The notes: generated by a model from the letters alone, not told the origin. Counted from the first letter of the stretch, positions 56,901-61,059 are shown. The stretch: 64,000 nt of DNA from Trachythela sp. YZ-2020 (GCA_016169945.1 JADLSH010000236.1:1488001-1552000), one strand, 5' to 3'. Numbers and translations are program-made.

Positions 56901-59447
56901 ACTCTATATGTATATAACAGTAACGAATAGGCCGCATTGGCAATAAAGTTTTTTAAATGTTAGTAGATGGAATACTCGAACAGTAATGTAACAGTAACTT
57001 GCGGTTAATGCTCAGCAACTGGACTCTATAGCTCAGTTGGTTAGAGCGCTGCACCGAAATAGCAAGGCTGCAGTTCAATTCCTGCCAGTGGGCCTAAGTT
57101 GCATTTTTCGCAATGCTCCTGGCTTGGTCTAAAAAATGTATATAAATTTCCGTTCGAGTATTTCATATGGTTATATGTATTTGCTATCATTATCGAATAG
57201 TATTTAAGTATAGGATATAGTATTAAGTATGGTAATGAGGTAGTATTGGTATGATATGGGATGGTAAAGAATGGTTATCAGCTAACGGCATGGGATGTAA
57301 TCGTTTTCATAAAATAATGGTATGCACTAAGATTTTACTTAGTAAAATATTATTATACCATTATATATGGAAACGATTACATTATTTACCGTGGTACGAA
57401 AACAGAGTAGGAAAAAACCAAGTATGATTATTTACCTTCTTCTTTAGTTGGTGGAGGAGTTGTTCCTCTTAGTTTCTCTTCCCAGTAACCTGGCCTTGCT
57501 GTTAAAAAATGAAAGGAAAAATAATCAATCTACACGCTGGGGAGAGTGAGTCAGTAGATTATTTCTCTTGTTTCAAATCATATAAAAGCTTGGTTCTTTG
57601 TCGCTGATCAACCTGACGAATGAGACACAAGTCTATACAAGGCTGTTGTTCGAAAAGCTGCTGGGAGACCTGCAAACTGTTTCCAGGCACAAAACAATAT
57701 TAACGTATAAAGTAATCCAGGAGTTTTGGAAACTAACCTTTAACATTCAATACAACAGTCCTATTTTCTCCCAGACCAGCTCTGTTTATTGGTATACAGC
57801 AATAGGTGCCGTTGTTTTGATGTCTAACTTCTTTAATAATGTATTTTCCACTTGAACTCTTGTCAATTTCCTTGCCGTTGTGACGAAGTTTGTAGTAAGT
57901 GATCGGAGGATTTCCTTTAGCAGAACATGTAAAGATGACACTTTCTCCTTCATAAATTGTTCCATCTAACGCCGTGTTATGAACGAAATCAATGTCGTAT
58001 GGTCGACCTAATGGAAACAGGAAGAATTTTGGTATATGAATCATGTTAATAGCAAAAACATGATCAACAAAAATATGCTTATTTTATCATTTAAAGGATT
58101 ACCTGGACAAAATAAGGGTTCTTTTTTCATAATTGTTTTGTCATTTTTGTTCGAAAAACCACGTTTATCTACAGCTACAGTATTTCGGAAAGCTTTCGAT
58201 TCGTTAGCCCGGGATCTTTATCAGTGCAAATAATGAATATAATTATAATTTATATTACGATCAGTGCATACCGTCGAAAAGCTTTTGTGACTGAGTAAAT
58301 ATATGTGGTGTTTTCCACAAAATAAAAATATATATACTATTAGTATCAATCGTTGTACGGCGAACAATTTTTTGACCGTTAAATCCAAACATTTTTGGTT
58401 GGCCAAGAGGGATGACGGCATGACCCCAGATGTTTGGTTAACTATTAAATGAGTAAGAAGAGAATGCGAGGTTGTTGATGATACTTACGGAAAATGATAT
58501 ATTCAATGGTGCGGTTTGCTTTTCCTGCCTGATTTGTTGCAAGACATGTATATCGTCCTGAATCTTCTTTGGAAGCAGATTTGATTTGATGAAGAATGGA
58601 TCCAGATGATTTCTGTAGAGGTTTGTCACTGTCATCTTTAAGCCACTGTACTTGAGGAACAGGACGACCTTTGGCCATACAAACCAGGTTTATCGTCATT
58701 CCCGTGTAAAATACTTCGCTTTTTGTGTGAGTTGGGAACGTCGTGATAACAGGAGCCTCTAAAATTGAAAAAAACATGCAGGACTTCTCTCCGAATGGCT
58801 AAATTTTTAAAAATTATCTAAAAGCTTTTCTTGTAGTTGGCGAAAGAAGGTTATGTTCAACCATGTGAAAACCAATCGATTTTGTTTCCTGAAACTGGTC
58901 TATTATCTACTCGTGGTTTCACATGTCTTTACTCTCAATTCTGTTGTGACAAATTATTTTTTTACTCAGGTGTATGCATTGTAGATCTATTAGCTTATGT
59001 TTAGTTCACAACTACAGTTCATATACCGTTAGTTCAGTACATTACTCCCAACACATGACCCTCTAGTTTAAGAGATTTCATCGTTCAAGCAGTGTAATGA
59101 ATTTAAAAGGTTACCTTGTATCTTAATTTGAACTTCATCCTTGAGTGTAATTCCCTTATCATACGTGATATCAATCCCATAAAATCCCTCATCTTTCAGT
59201 CCTGCTTTCAAAATACTTAATGCTCCAGAATTTGCTATCCTGATTATACTTTTGGTGCCATTCAAAATGTCAGGTTCAGCTGCACCTTGTTTGAAAGCAA
59301 TCGTAATCCCATCTCCTAGAATTGTTGATTTTTTCTTATAGGTTATGAGTCTTGCTCCTGAAGGAAATCTCCAGTCTATTTTTGCAGTTTCTCCAGCGTT
59401 AACGAATAACCTGCTTCGTGGTCTACTAATCCATTCCACTGTTGCTT
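11885..59447 (-). CDS. Receptor tyrosine kinase with seven Ig domains, FGFR-like kinase (5' exon missing)
   Basis: A single-pass receptor tyrosine kinase spread over about 47.6 kb. Exons in transcript order encode three Ig domains (59447-57738), a linker (57498-57436), Ig pair B (44453-42127), Ig pair A (32231-30615), a linker (30260-30198), a stalk microexon (29929-29906), a membrane exon (29549-29442), the juxtamembrane region and kinase N-lobe start (24850-24466), then eight kinase and tail exons ending at 11885. All ectodomain junctions are phase 1, and the kinase junctions were checked codon by codon. Kinase landmarks are [15 protein letters not shown], the helix-C glutamate in [18 protein letters not shown] and the activation-loop YY. 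The kinase insert is short, as in FGFR, unlike PDGFR or VEGFR. About 1,300 residues are visible. The signal-peptide exon was not identified. The ligand cannot be inferred. Confidence 0.85.
12237..12336 (-). CDS. RTK kinase exon: C-lobe end (CWxxxPxxRPSF)
   Basis: Encodes [20 protein letters not shown], the conserved subdomain XI motif with its arginine. The donor is GTAAGT. The acceptor lies 11 bases from a 66-bp-arm hairpin (12349-12507). Confidence 0.9.
12349..12507. mobile_element. Foldback element beside a kinase splice acceptor
   Basis: The arms 12349-12414 and 12443-12507 are inverted copies with about one mismatch, around a 28-base loop that holds two copies of AGTGATTATC. It is probably a small foldback MITE. 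The core CCACTTGATAATCGCTTATT is shared by both arms. Confidence 0.85.
12793..12889 (-). CDS. RTK kinase exon: subdomain X
   Basis: Encodes [20 protein letters not shown] then [12 protein letters not shown], the region after helix F of tyrosine kinases. The phases (2 bases in, 2 bases out) match both neighbours. Confidence 0.9.
12987..13027 (-). CDS. RTK kinase exon: DxWSFG segment
   Basis: A 41-base exon encoding [14 protein letters not shown], which joins SDL upstream to give the conserved SDLWSFG motif of helix F. Confidence 0.9.
13151..13221 (-). CDS. RTK kinase exon: end of activation segment
   Basis: Encodes [20 protein letters not shown] and KSDL. Most tyrosine kinases have WMAPEAL here; this one reads WTAIEAL, with isoleucine in place of the proline. 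Confidence 0.9.
13252..13446. mobile_element. Small MITE with 26-bp terminal inverted repeats
   Basis: The ends TTTAGTAAAATTACATAGG and its complement CCTATGTAATTTTACTAAA bracket about 195 bp without coding. It lies in the intron next to kinase exon 13151-13221. A second short palindrome (ACACGTAAAAA and its complement) lies at 13722-13756. Confidence 0.75.
14455..14785. repeat. Dispersed repeat, copy 2 of 2
   Basis: Matches 6640-6975 in the same orientation with scattered substitutions. It is intronic here, directly downstream on the minus strand of the catalytic-loop exon. Confidence 0.75.
14895..15017 (-). CDS. RTK kinase exon: catalytic loop, DFG and activation loop
   Basis: Forty-one codons in phase 0. 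The exon begins [14 protein letters not shown], the tyrosine-kinase form of the catalytic loop, then [20 protein letters not shown]. The adjacent tyrosines sit where FGFRs have their paired autophosphorylation tyrosines. The catalytic Asp, Arg and Asn and the DFG aspartate are all intact. Confidence 0.92.
15222..15521. mobile_element. Long-armed inverted-repeat element with a tRNA-like B box in its centre
   Basis: Arms of about 110-130 bp (from ATACTAAGATTTTTCTCGGC to TTTTTAGACCT, and the complement ending at 15501) enclose about 60 bases. The centre contains CGTTCGATTCCTGTCAGAGG, which resembles the T-loop/B box of a tRNA-derived SINE. The same arm sequence flanks SINE-like cores at 38757-38875, 54650-56760 and 56955-57165. 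Confidence 0.75.
15832..16022 (-). CDS. RTK kinase exon: hinge, short kinase insert, helix E
   Basis: Encodes [20 protein letters not shown], a kinase insert of roughly 20 residues, and [19 protein letters not shown] before the catalytic loop. It follows the preceding exon in phase 1 and ends in phase 0. The short insert is FGFR-like. Confidence 0.9.
16797..16907 (-). CDS. RTK kinase exon: helix C
   Basis: Encodes [20 protein letters not shown] and [15 protein letters not shown]. The glutamate in ISEL is the expected partner of the beta-3 lysine. Phase 1 on both sides. Confidence 0.9.
17501..17686. repeat. GTGA tetranucleotide microsatellite, tail of the LINE
   Basis: About 46 perfect GTGA units. 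It lies about 200 bases past the stop of the minus-strand LINE ORF2 and is read as that element's 3' tail (TCAC on the element strand). The same unit occurs three times at 22746-22757, at the other end of the element. Confidence 0.9.
17892..21224 (-). CDS. LINE ORF2: AP endonuclease and reverse transcriptase
   Basis: An uninterrupted frame of 1,110 codons. An N-terminal APE-type endonuclease ([12 protein letters not shown] start, [19 protein letters not shown]) precedes the reverse transcriptase ([40 protein letters not shown]). The C-terminus has a Cys-His knuckle, [19 protein letters not shown]. The catalytic FADD is intact. The first codon at 21224 is TTG, not ATG; the frame stays open upstream to about 21254 without an ATG, overlapping the end of ORF1, so initiation is unclear or the ATG is mutated. 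It is a CR1/Jockey-like element of uncertain clade and the best preserved transposon here. It sits in the large intron between kinase exons 24466-24850 and 16797-16907, in the same orientation as the host gene. Confidence 0.92.
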   Translation of the reverse strand: MKFGCWNCGGIYGNFIYAKKLLSELDIFALSEHWLYQDELVFLDSLNDEFCVFSQTSKDNNVNERWRRGQGGVALFLKKSLKARALEPISDRIISATFKFGNIKLVVVSVYFPSTNRSFNDYMSTLDALEQFCLQYKNSETNLILLGDFNSHIEENKVNQKMNKRGTKLRSLCNKLKLAAVNISPYCDLPQYTYLSRTGNSIVDYAIVDNDLTKYLDLVQVLDEHPDNAAFHLPLTTNLCIGTMETVQNRDSKDHTNHLHEKICWKRCSDDILNEYNYNLATSIAEILKSELTDVNVFYDELCEAIKNADVVLPRVKYRKHVKPFWNNKLKELRKAVMAARTEWTRNGSPRCPDIFYRQYKKTKCKYRQEQRRAVWEFERKEFDDIANSNELDQDKFWRLLNNRARKKKKKIVILENNKEVHTDPQTVANLWADYYEKLATPVKDEQYEEMDDKITEILQNSKSMHDYVLSTLITAEEIKMVLNHLPNGKAPGIDCITYEHMKYGCKWVVDALLKLYNLIIEAEQIPTLFKLAIKIPIPKGNKLSRTFDDHRGISLLPSINKIFERIVLSRLQKEPKSSHHPLQGGYQEQQDALTTCFTIEETINHCCEENEKAYVAFMDISKAFDTMWINAMLYKLFHNKGISGKVWRLIRDWYIDMKEFMFIEGKYSRTYQLEQGTRQGGVLSPWLFLVFIDDLIEELHRTNAGIFLHTVYLGSPMFADDLTMLSRMKSGLDKMLYTAWRYSDKWRFKFNFKKTIILIFGENQIEHNTNQSTRKWKLGSRELCEKNTWSNLGRIWDVDKKSSAAVVNAVAKGREACFFLMSIGSRYGGLNPVVASHLWTRIGLPKFLYGSELWKLKRTDLIELEKVQNIMLRIMQGLLSGTSGSAARGLLGLLSVEAEIDKRKLYFLGRILNMSPGVICRRVLLIRLIRRKWNHRNNSGFISDIVNVLTKYELLHYLMDFMSKNSFPTKKEWKKIVNEHVYNHYNCVWLEKIGKNEQLYFYSQVQTKNEISVWWLLAKEKPEHLAEITNVIRLISGSYKIKGKRINNPVTYTDSCDICKRGYVNPVNHALLFCLASQKERENYWNWINDSLPIQLAVELSQLSDSDFV
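21237..22741 (-). pseudogene. LINE ORF1 (coiled coil and RRM-like), broken by a frameshift and a stop
   Basis: Two abutting frames together make one ORF1. The first (22741-22088) starts [10 protein letters not shown] and ends in a coiled-coil-like stretch. A six-A run near 22100 shifts the frame, and the second frame (22065-21307 and its upstream extension) continues the coil. It then has a basic region, [11 protein letters not shown], resembling the RNP2 strand of an RRM, and [13 protein letters not shown] at 21305-21307 stops it early, but the same frame continues sensibly for about 22 further codons to a stop near 21237, just before ORF2. One indel and one nonsense change separate it from an intact reading frame. 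The 5' UTR is only four bases before a GTGA run. Confidence 0.8.
22746..23480 (-). pseudogene. Second, related LINE: 3' end of ORF2 with GTGA tail
   Basis: The frame 23471-23016 includes [20 protein letters not shown] and [17 protein letters not shown], aligning with [20 protein letters not shown] of the neighbouring LINE. A frame change follows, then [16 protein letters not shown], the diverged counterpart of that element's Cys-His knuckle. Coding ends at 22784. About 30 bases further come three TCAC units (22757-22746 on the minus strand), then immediately the ATG of the full-length LINE. I read the units as this copy's 3' tail. Confidence 0.75.
23480..24090 (+). pseudogene. BEL/Pao retrotransposon remnant, integrase C-terminus
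   Basis: Frame-shifted pieces read [16 protein letters not shown], then [18 protein letters not shown]. This matches the RxxWPLGRI-type segment that ends BEL/Pao integrases. A 70-bp unit is duplicated in tandem at 23720-23789 and 23790-23859 with one substitution, shifting the frame. A purine tract (ACGGGGGGA, near 24090) and a TGTTCAGATTGAC start suggest a 3' LTR beginning at about 24098. All upstream gag-pol is absent. Confidence 0.7.
24098..24450 (+). repeat. Probable 3' LTR remains of the BEL/Pao element
   Basis: AT-rich sequence directly after a purine tract and beginning with TG. No second LTR is in the window for comparison, so the end is not defined. Confidence 0.35.
24466..24850 (-). 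CDS. RTK exon: juxtamembrane region and glycine-rich loop
   Basis: Begins [14 protein letters not shown] and runs through a serine- and arginine-rich juxtamembrane stretch with a SYED-type tyrosine. It reaches [20 protein letters not shown] and ends VAVKMLK plus one base. GEGAFG is the ATP-binding loop and the lysine in VAVK is the ATP-contacting residue. The donor is GTTTGG, weaker than the others. The juxtamembrane part is about 85 residues. Confidence 0.88.
24851..28897. other. RTK intron with decayed repeats
   Basis: No host exon was supported. A possible LTR-like block occupies about 25679-25917: it starts TGTTACAGG, contains AATAAATC and ends near TTTTAACA, but without a clear target duplication. 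Bases 26290-26360 and 26500-26595 are two degenerate copies of one stretch. Bases 27840-28620 hold only AT-rich sequence, including one inverted pair (TTTAAACTTGAGTAAAC at 28417-28433 and its complement at 28532-28548). Confidence 0.45.
27240..27435 (+). pseudogene. LINE reverse transcriptase fragment
   Basis: Reads [20 protein letters not shown], the thumb-side motif of CR1-like LINE reverse transcriptases. It is close to [20 protein letters not shown] in the element at 54705-55965. Both sides are too decayed to define limits. Confidence 0.6.
28898..28920 (-). CDS. Possible 23-base juxtamembrane exon of the RTK
   Basis: The membrane exon ends in phase 1 and the next firm exon starts in phase 0, so an exon of 3n+2 bases is needed between them. 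A candidate follows an AG at 28921-28922, adds basic residues (GKTRRYE) and meets a GTTTAC donor. The alternative donor GTATGA would break the phase. Confidence 0.35.
29442..29549 (-). CDS. RTK transmembrane exon
   Basis: Encodes [15 protein letters not shown] followed by [15 protein letters not shown] and the stop-transfer residues YRRRA. It contains one hydrophobic segment of about 22 residues with basic residues on the cytoplasmic side. The donor is GTAAGT, and phase 1 is entered from the stalk microexon. Confidence 0.9.
29906..29929 (-). CDS. RTK stalk microexon
   Basis: A 24-base exon encoding IQVEKRD between the linker exon and the membrane exon. It is flanked by TGTAG and GTGAGT and is phase 1 on both sides. 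Its removal would keep the frame, so it could be alternatively used. Confidence 0.65.
30198..30260 (-). CDS. RTK membrane-proximal linker exon
   Basis: A 63-base exon encoding a Gly/Pro/Thr-rich spacer ([17 protein letters not shown]). It has the same length and phase as the linker exon at 57436-57498, but little residue similarity. It lies 14 bases outside the start of the tandem duplication, which is why it is present only once. Confidence 0.8.
30615..31016 (-). CDS. RTK Ig exon A1 with exonic minisatellite
   Basis: The exon starts with six 15-bp units encoding [10 protein letters not shown] or TSPHI repeats (31011-30922), then two and a half 27-bp units encoding VLENGNTT. A canonical Ig domain follows: [21 protein letters not shown]. 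It ends ERKRRSTG in phase 1. NIT and NTT sequons lie in both repeat blocks. The basic RKRR near the C-terminal end resembles a furin-type site, but this is only a motif. Confidence 0.88.
31017..31856. other. Intron between Ig exons A1 and A2
   Basis: No gene is present. It is collinear with copy B 42514-44075, except that copy B has 281 bp of hAT MITE and about 450 bp more beside it. Confidence 0.6.
31857..32231 (-). CDS. RTK Ig exon A2 (cysteine-poor V-like domain)
   Basis: Encodes [20 protein letters not shown] then [12 protein letters not shown], a V-like domain with the core tryptophan but no first cysteine; KYVCHV keeps a cysteine near strand F. Phase 1 on both sides, ending LKVKG before GTGAGT. 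Ten or so substitutions and one in-frame codon indel separate it from B2 (44076-44453). Confidence 0.88.
32232..34042. other. RTK intron, copy A
   Basis: No gene is seen. It is collinear with 44454-46270 but more diverged than the rest of the duplication. A 15-bp unit GTTCTAGGAAATCGT occurs three times at 33766-33810 and once in copy B (46143). Confidence 0.55.
34043..35492. mobile_element. hAT-type DNA transposon, nonfunctional, with ZAD-like zinc-finger remains
   Basis: The terminal inverted repeats CAGGGCTCTCACTT and AAGTGAGAGCCCTG are flanked by GACACAGA and GACACAGG, an 8-bp target duplication with one change, as expected for hAT elements. On the minus strand, about 34790-34590 reads [15 protein letters not shown], later KKLCGVEV, then VLCSS and a frame change before [12 protein letters not shown]. 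This pattern resembles a ZAD-like Cys4 domain. No transposase core is recognisable. Copy B keeps only the right third (49270-49650). Confidence 0.7.
35493..37265. other. RTK intron, copy A, around the C76-like pseudogene
   Basis: Nearly identical to 49660-51430. It contains a short inverted pair (GACATGGAGGCCTGGTTACC at 36103 and its partner near 36162-36184). The pseudogene is listed separately. Confidence 0.6.
36115..36860 (-). pseudogene. Transposon-derived cysteine-peptidase-like pseudogene, copy A
   Basis: The frame 36818-36414 reads [10 protein letters not shown] then [36 protein letters not shown] and LEEAFNNL. A one-base change in a T-run moves it to the frame 36429-36118, which reads [14 protein letters not shown] and [11 protein letters not shown] before another frame break. 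The order Gly-x-Gln-Cys followed much later by Asp-x-His recalls the herpesvirus tegument-type deubiquitinase fold (MEROPS C76) that I remember in PIF1-helicase/Helitron-like and other metazoan transposon proteins. This is a motif-level guess. It is not functional as it stands and no element ends were found. Confidence 0.45.
37266..39062. other. RTK intron, copy A, right part
   Basis: No gene is supported. It is nearly identical to 53160-54700 and 57165-57352. A SINE/inverted-repeat piece lies at 38757-38875, listed separately. Two matching frames on the minus strand (38287-38039 and 54177-53929) are conserved only because the DNA is duplicated. Confidence 0.55.
38757..38875 (-). repeat. tRNA-derived SINE fragment (B box and tail), copy A
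   Basis: The complement reads GCAGGTTCAATTCCTGTCAG, a B-box-like T-loop, followed by GCCTAAGTTGCATTTTTCGC and the inverted-repeat arm ATGTATATAAATTTCCGTTC. The A-box half is missing. Confidence 0.7.
39095..41685. repeat. 15-bp minisatellite, about 170 units
   Basis: The unit is TTTAGAAGTGTTTCC, with frequent TTTTC and ATG variants and several 13-base units that reset the frame. Blocks recur, for example the pattern around 39465-39670 again near 39990-40200, so there is higher-order structure. Two plus frames stay open because the unit has no stop in them; this is not coding. It ends in CAGCGACTTTTAGATTC, the same flank that follows the two-unit seed at 30274-30306. Confidence 0.95.
41686..42126. 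other. Start of copy B before exon B1
   Basis: Collinear with 30306-30614, including TTTAAGTATTCGAAAATATG. About 120 bp around 41880-42005 are not in copy A. No linker-exon homologue is present, as expected from the breakpoint. Confidence 0.6.
42127..42513 (-). CDS. RTK Ig exon B1 with exonic minisatellite
   Basis: The duplicate of exon A1, open and with the same splice sites. It has five, not six, 15-bp TSPxI units (42508-42434) and VLENGNAT in the first 27-bp unit. The Ig core ([21 protein letters not shown]) is intact, with about ten base differences from A1 in 330. It ends in phase 1, so it splices in frame to A2. Confidence 0.88.
42514..44075. other. Intron between Ig exons B1 and B2
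   Basis: Collinear with copy A 31017-31856, plus the hAT MITE and about 450 bp after it (43533-43990) that copy A lacks. No gene is seen. Confidence 0.6.
43244..43524. mobile_element. hAT MITE with perfect 8-bp target duplication
   Basis: The ends CAGTGGCGGATTACC and GGTAATCCGCCACTG are flanked on both sides by TTACCAGG (43236-43243 and 43525-43532). Copy A has one TTACCAGG at the matching place (near 31766), the empty site. Inside, the subterminal TAGGCTGAAGCCTACAGGC and its partner give further symmetry. Confidence 0.92.
44076..44453 (-). CDS. RTK Ig exon B2 (cysteine-poor V-like domain)
   Basis: The duplicate of A2, intact, one codon longer (RFRRQLH against RFRQLH). It enters in phase 1 from the linker exon at 57436-57498, giving GGT across the junction, and leaves in phase 1 to B1. 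The core tryptophan is present and the first Ig cysteine is absent, as in A2. Confidence 0.88.
44454..46269. other. RTK intron, copy B
   Basis: Collinear with 32232-33915 with many indels. It contains about 180 bp (44971-45149) not in copy A. No gene is seen. Confidence 0.55.
46270..48612 (+). pseudogene. Degenerate CR1-like LINE (endonuclease end and reverse transcriptase)
   Basis: Successive frames give the endonuclease end ([23 protein letters not shown]), a linker ([20 protein letters not shown]), then reverse transcriptase ([20 protein letters not shown], then [13 protein letters not shown]). After a 0.5 kb foldback insertion come [18 protein letters not shown] and [12 protein letters not shown]. 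Many stops and frameshifts are present. It stops at about 48612 at a junction with unrelated DNA (GAGTTTGGGTTTTTGTCGAG, also found at 325). It occupies the place where copy A has the left part of the hAT element. Confidence 0.8.
47742..48253. mobile_element. Foldback insertion inside the LINE
   Basis: The LINE frame breaks after LERYGI and resumes with RG about 510 bp later, so the insert is well defined. Its left 140 bp form a hairpin: GGTGGCTGGTAGTTGTCCGA and GTAGGTTCGGACAGCTACCA are arms around TGAGCGAAGCGAG. The outer ends CAAACATACTTG and CAAGTATGTTTG also pair. The flanks share ATA, a possible short target duplication. Confidence 0.65.
48784..49032. repeat. 12-bp minisatellite, about 21 units
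   Basis: Near-perfect repeats of ATGAAAATAGTT. Open frames on both strands come only from the repeat. Confidence 0.95.
49033..50276. other. Intronic DNA, copy B, with right third of the hAT element
   Basis: From 49270 it matches 35119 onward. The hAT right end is at about 49650. An 8-bp unit CTTCGTTG is present six times here (49384-49431) against twice in copy A (near 35230). Confidence 0.6.
50277..50960 (-). pseudogene. Cysteine-peptidase-like pseudogene, copy B
   Basis: The frame 50935-50531 is identical in layout to copy A ([13 protein letters not shown]), and the same T-run frame change follows. Copy B has an additional 8-bp loss that removes the Asp-x-His segment. Because both copies share the first break, the gene was dead before the duplication. 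Confidence 0.5.
51563..52193 (-). repeat. Inverted copy of 49663-49885, split by a foldback insertion
   Basis: The complement of 51563-51677 matches about 49780-49885, and the complement of 52070-52193 matches about 49663-49785. Between them sits the 392-bp insertion 51678-52069. Confidence 0.8.
51678..52069. mobile_element. Foldback insertion carrying a captured fragment of the nearby pseudogene
   Basis: The target duplication TGTATATTAATG lies at 51666-51677 and 52070-52081. The arms 51678-51753 and 51961-52036 are 76-bp inverted copies. Between them, about 51761-51960 is an almost identical copy of 50763-50964, part of the cysteine-peptidase-like pseudogene. After the right arm come 33 more bases (CTATATGTCCGTGGCCGACG...) identical to the 3' UTR of the LINE at 2067-3330. 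Confidence 0.88.
52568..52917. mobile_element. hAT MITE, 350 bp
   Basis: The ends CAGTGGCGTACCCAG and GCTAGGTACGCCCCTG are flanked by TACATCAA and TTCATCAA, an 8-bp duplication with one change. There is no coding. Confidence 0.85.
52930..53160. repeat. Dispersed repeat, uninterrupted copy
   Basis: Bases 53015-53110 match, in reverse complement, the two flanks of the transposon at 61060-62298. Here ATAATG occurs once, so this is the empty site of that insertion. Confidence 0.8.
54705..55965 (-). pseudogene. 5'-truncated CR1/L2-like LINE inserted in SINE DNA
   Basis: Reads [69 protein letters not shown], then after frame changes [20 protein letters not shown] and [13 protein letters not shown], the usual CR1-like C-terminus. 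The YADD site is intact but the protein starts inside the reverse transcriptase. The 3' UTR has GTAAAGCGCTTTGG and AGCGCTGTATAAATC and an ATATT tail at 54705-54720. Copy A lacks this insertion. Confidence 0.85.
55972..56600. repeat. 12-bp minisatellite grown inside a SINE
   Basis: About 52 units of GCGCAATGTGCA or GCGCAATGTGCG. Units at the 56440-56600 side are nearly all the CA form and the middle is nearly all the CG form. The outermost unit runs straight into GCGCTCTAACCAACTGAGCT, the complement of a tRNA-like A-box region. All long open frames here are repeat artefacts. Confidence 0.95.
56590..56760 (-). repeat. SINE head (A box) and inverted-repeat arm
   Basis: The complement reads GTAGCTCAGTTGGTTAGAGC, a tRNA A-box region, upstream of the minisatellite. 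Beyond it lies the arm CTCGGCATCTCGTTCGATAG shared with 15241-15501. The SINE continues on the other side of the array and of the LINE, at 54650-54704. Confidence 0.75.
57019..57165 (+). repeat. tRNA-derived SINE
   Basis: A tRNA-like head with A box TAGCTCAGTTGG (57029-57040) and B box AGTTCAATTCC (57072-57082) is followed by the family tail GCCTAAGTTGCATTTTTCGC and ATGTATATAAATTTCCGTTC. The head cannot fold as a functional tRNA gene because the acceptor stem is not complementary. RNA polymerase III promoter elements are intact. Confidence 0.78.
57436..57498 (-). CDS. RTK linker exon after the third Ig domain
   Basis: A 63-base exon encoding [20 protein letters not shown]. The acceptor is TTAACAG and the donor GTAAAT. 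Phase 1 on both sides, joining the third Ig exon to B2. Confidence 0.82.
57738..58007 (-). CDS. RTK third Ig domain exon
   Basis: A 270-base exon with [20 protein letters not shown] and [15 protein letters not shown]. Both Ig cysteines are present; the core tryptophan is replaced by tyrosine (TYYKL). Phase 1 on both sides, ending LNVKG before GTTAGT. Confidence 0.88.
58489..58758 (-). CDS. RTK second Ig domain exon (I-set)
   Basis: A 270-base exon with [20 protein letters not shown] and [19 protein letters not shown], a textbook I-set domain with Cys, Trp and Cys. Donor GTAAGT, phase 1 on both sides. Confidence 0.9.
59115..59447 (-). CDS. RTK first visible Ig domain exon (V-like, no cysteines)
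   Basis: Begins [20 protein letters not shown], then AKIDWRF, and closes with [16 protein letters not shown] and EVQIKIQG. The fold pattern is V-like with the core tryptophan, but both disulfide cysteines are absent, as in the first domain of the plus-strand Ig gene. Entry is in phase 1 after TTTGACAG, so at least one upstream exon with the signal peptide must exist. It was not found in 59448-64000. Confidence 0.8.
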
Positions 59448-61059
59448 CTGTCAAATAGACGAAAAAATGAAAAAATGTTTTAACTTTTTGTTGTCCGCAC
59501 TATAAATGTTTTGTACTGACTATTAGTAATACATAACTAATTTATTCAGGCTATGTGGCCATATTATACACGGCCACCAAGAAATCTTTGGGGGCTATTG
59601 CACTTTTCCTATCGTCAAGCATTTTGGGATCAGGTGCTTCTTTAATTTGCACAGGGTCTTGACGTCCACCCCACTCTCGCAAAATTTCGTAACCGACGTG
59701 GCGTATTTGGGGGGATTGAAGAAAATGTGCTTTAATTTACAGTTGGTTCTTAAAAGTTAATAAAAGCCCTCGGTGCCGACTTTGCAAGAAGGTCACTAAC
59801 TCTCTTGACGAAATTTCTTCGCTTGAAAAGTCAAAGTGTTTTAGTGTCTCAGCATCCACGGTTATGGCAAACACCGCGGCCAACCCTGAATCCCCAAATT
59901 TAAAGATTGATATCGTACAGGATATAGTTTAATACTGCGTTTCAACGTTATTAAATATTTGCCGAATGCAGGATTATGCCGTAATAACTCAGTGCCTAGT
60001 GCCGGATTGGTAAACAGAAATGCGGAAAACAGCCGTCAGAAAGCTGTGTTTCTTTTAACGGCACATGGTAGAAAACTATCAAGGTCAATAATTTTCTTGT
60101 ACGATTTATCATTTGATTAAACAGCATTGTTAAAAATCAACAAACCGTCACGCAATGCACATTTCAATTATCTTTCTATATTCTGATAATATTTACACAC
60201 AAGCTTGAACTAATTAAAATAAGTTTTGTCTTTTGTCCGAAGCAAATTCACTGAGACTCCTGAGAGTAAATATATTTACAGAACGCGGTCACTGCTCAGC
60301 TCGTACCGTCACGCTACGCACAAGCTCATACACCATTTTTATAAGAATACGAAATTCATTCTCTATTGCTGGCAAATTTAGGCTTAAAGTATTCTTACGT
60401 ATGTCATTACGTTCACTCTTATAAATTTACGGAGTACAGTGTAAGGTATTTCAGTAGTTGTTCGGTGTATCACAGGAAGCAGACGAGTGAGATTCAACGA
60501 TACAAATAAGCATTTTGAACGTCTTACCGGTCCTGATAGCAGCAATATTAAGATGGTCCTCAATAATCAATATTTTATAAACGAGATTGTTATAAAACAA
60601 ACAAGTGTATCATACCCTGTGTTAAAACTATTTAGCTATAGCATGGAAATAGCGTGCAGCCTAAACATGACAGGAGCTTTATTGTTTGTTCATTCTCGGC
60701 AAAGGTCAGTCATGTTTTAGCTCAGGAGTTCTATAAGACGTTTTCGAGTAAAATAATCTTCCGTTTGTCAGAGTAAAAATGAATCTGATAGAGTATAATA
60801 ATCTGCTGTTTGTCAGAGAAAAGTAATCTGCCGTTACTGCAGATCAGTAAGTTATCTAAACGGTAGAAAAAAAATACAATTTATAGTCTGGATTGATTAT
60901 TCTGACTCAGCCCTTGAAAGCAGTTTTTTTCCGAATGTGTATTTCTAACACAAGAACACAGAGTGGACGTAGGGGACACTAACTGGTACATTTTAACTGC
61001 CATTATTAACCAATTTAATGTTTATTTGCCTCTGAAAATATACAAATTGAAACCATTAT
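59448..61059. other. No gene recognised upstream of the RTK
   Basis: AT-rich sequence. No start codon followed by a hydrophobic signal and a phase-1 donor was found on the minus strand. Confidence 0.45.

Larger units (their letters stand above)
39090..57352. repeat. Tandem segmental duplication, copy B (expanded by insertions)
   Basis: Collinear with copy A (30274-39062) but twice as long. The extra DNA comes from the 15-bp array (39095-41685), a hAT MITE (43244-43524), about 180 bp at 44971-45149, LINE-1B with a foldback (46270-48612), a 12-bp array (48784-49032), 1.7 kb at 51430-53170, LINE-2B plus array (54705-56600), and SINE DNA (56600-57165). Confidence 0.88.

Noticed and set aside
56873..56905. 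Hammerhead ribozyme: CTGATGAG ... CGAAAGC, and similarly CTGACGA ... CGAAAC at 51731-51757
   Set aside because: Core-like words are present, but stems I and III do not form in the required arrangement. The sequence folds better as a simple hairpin.
57023..57095. A functional tRNA gene
   Set aside because: The A and B boxes are present, but the acceptor ends do not pair and the sequence continues into a SINE tail that recurs elsewhere.
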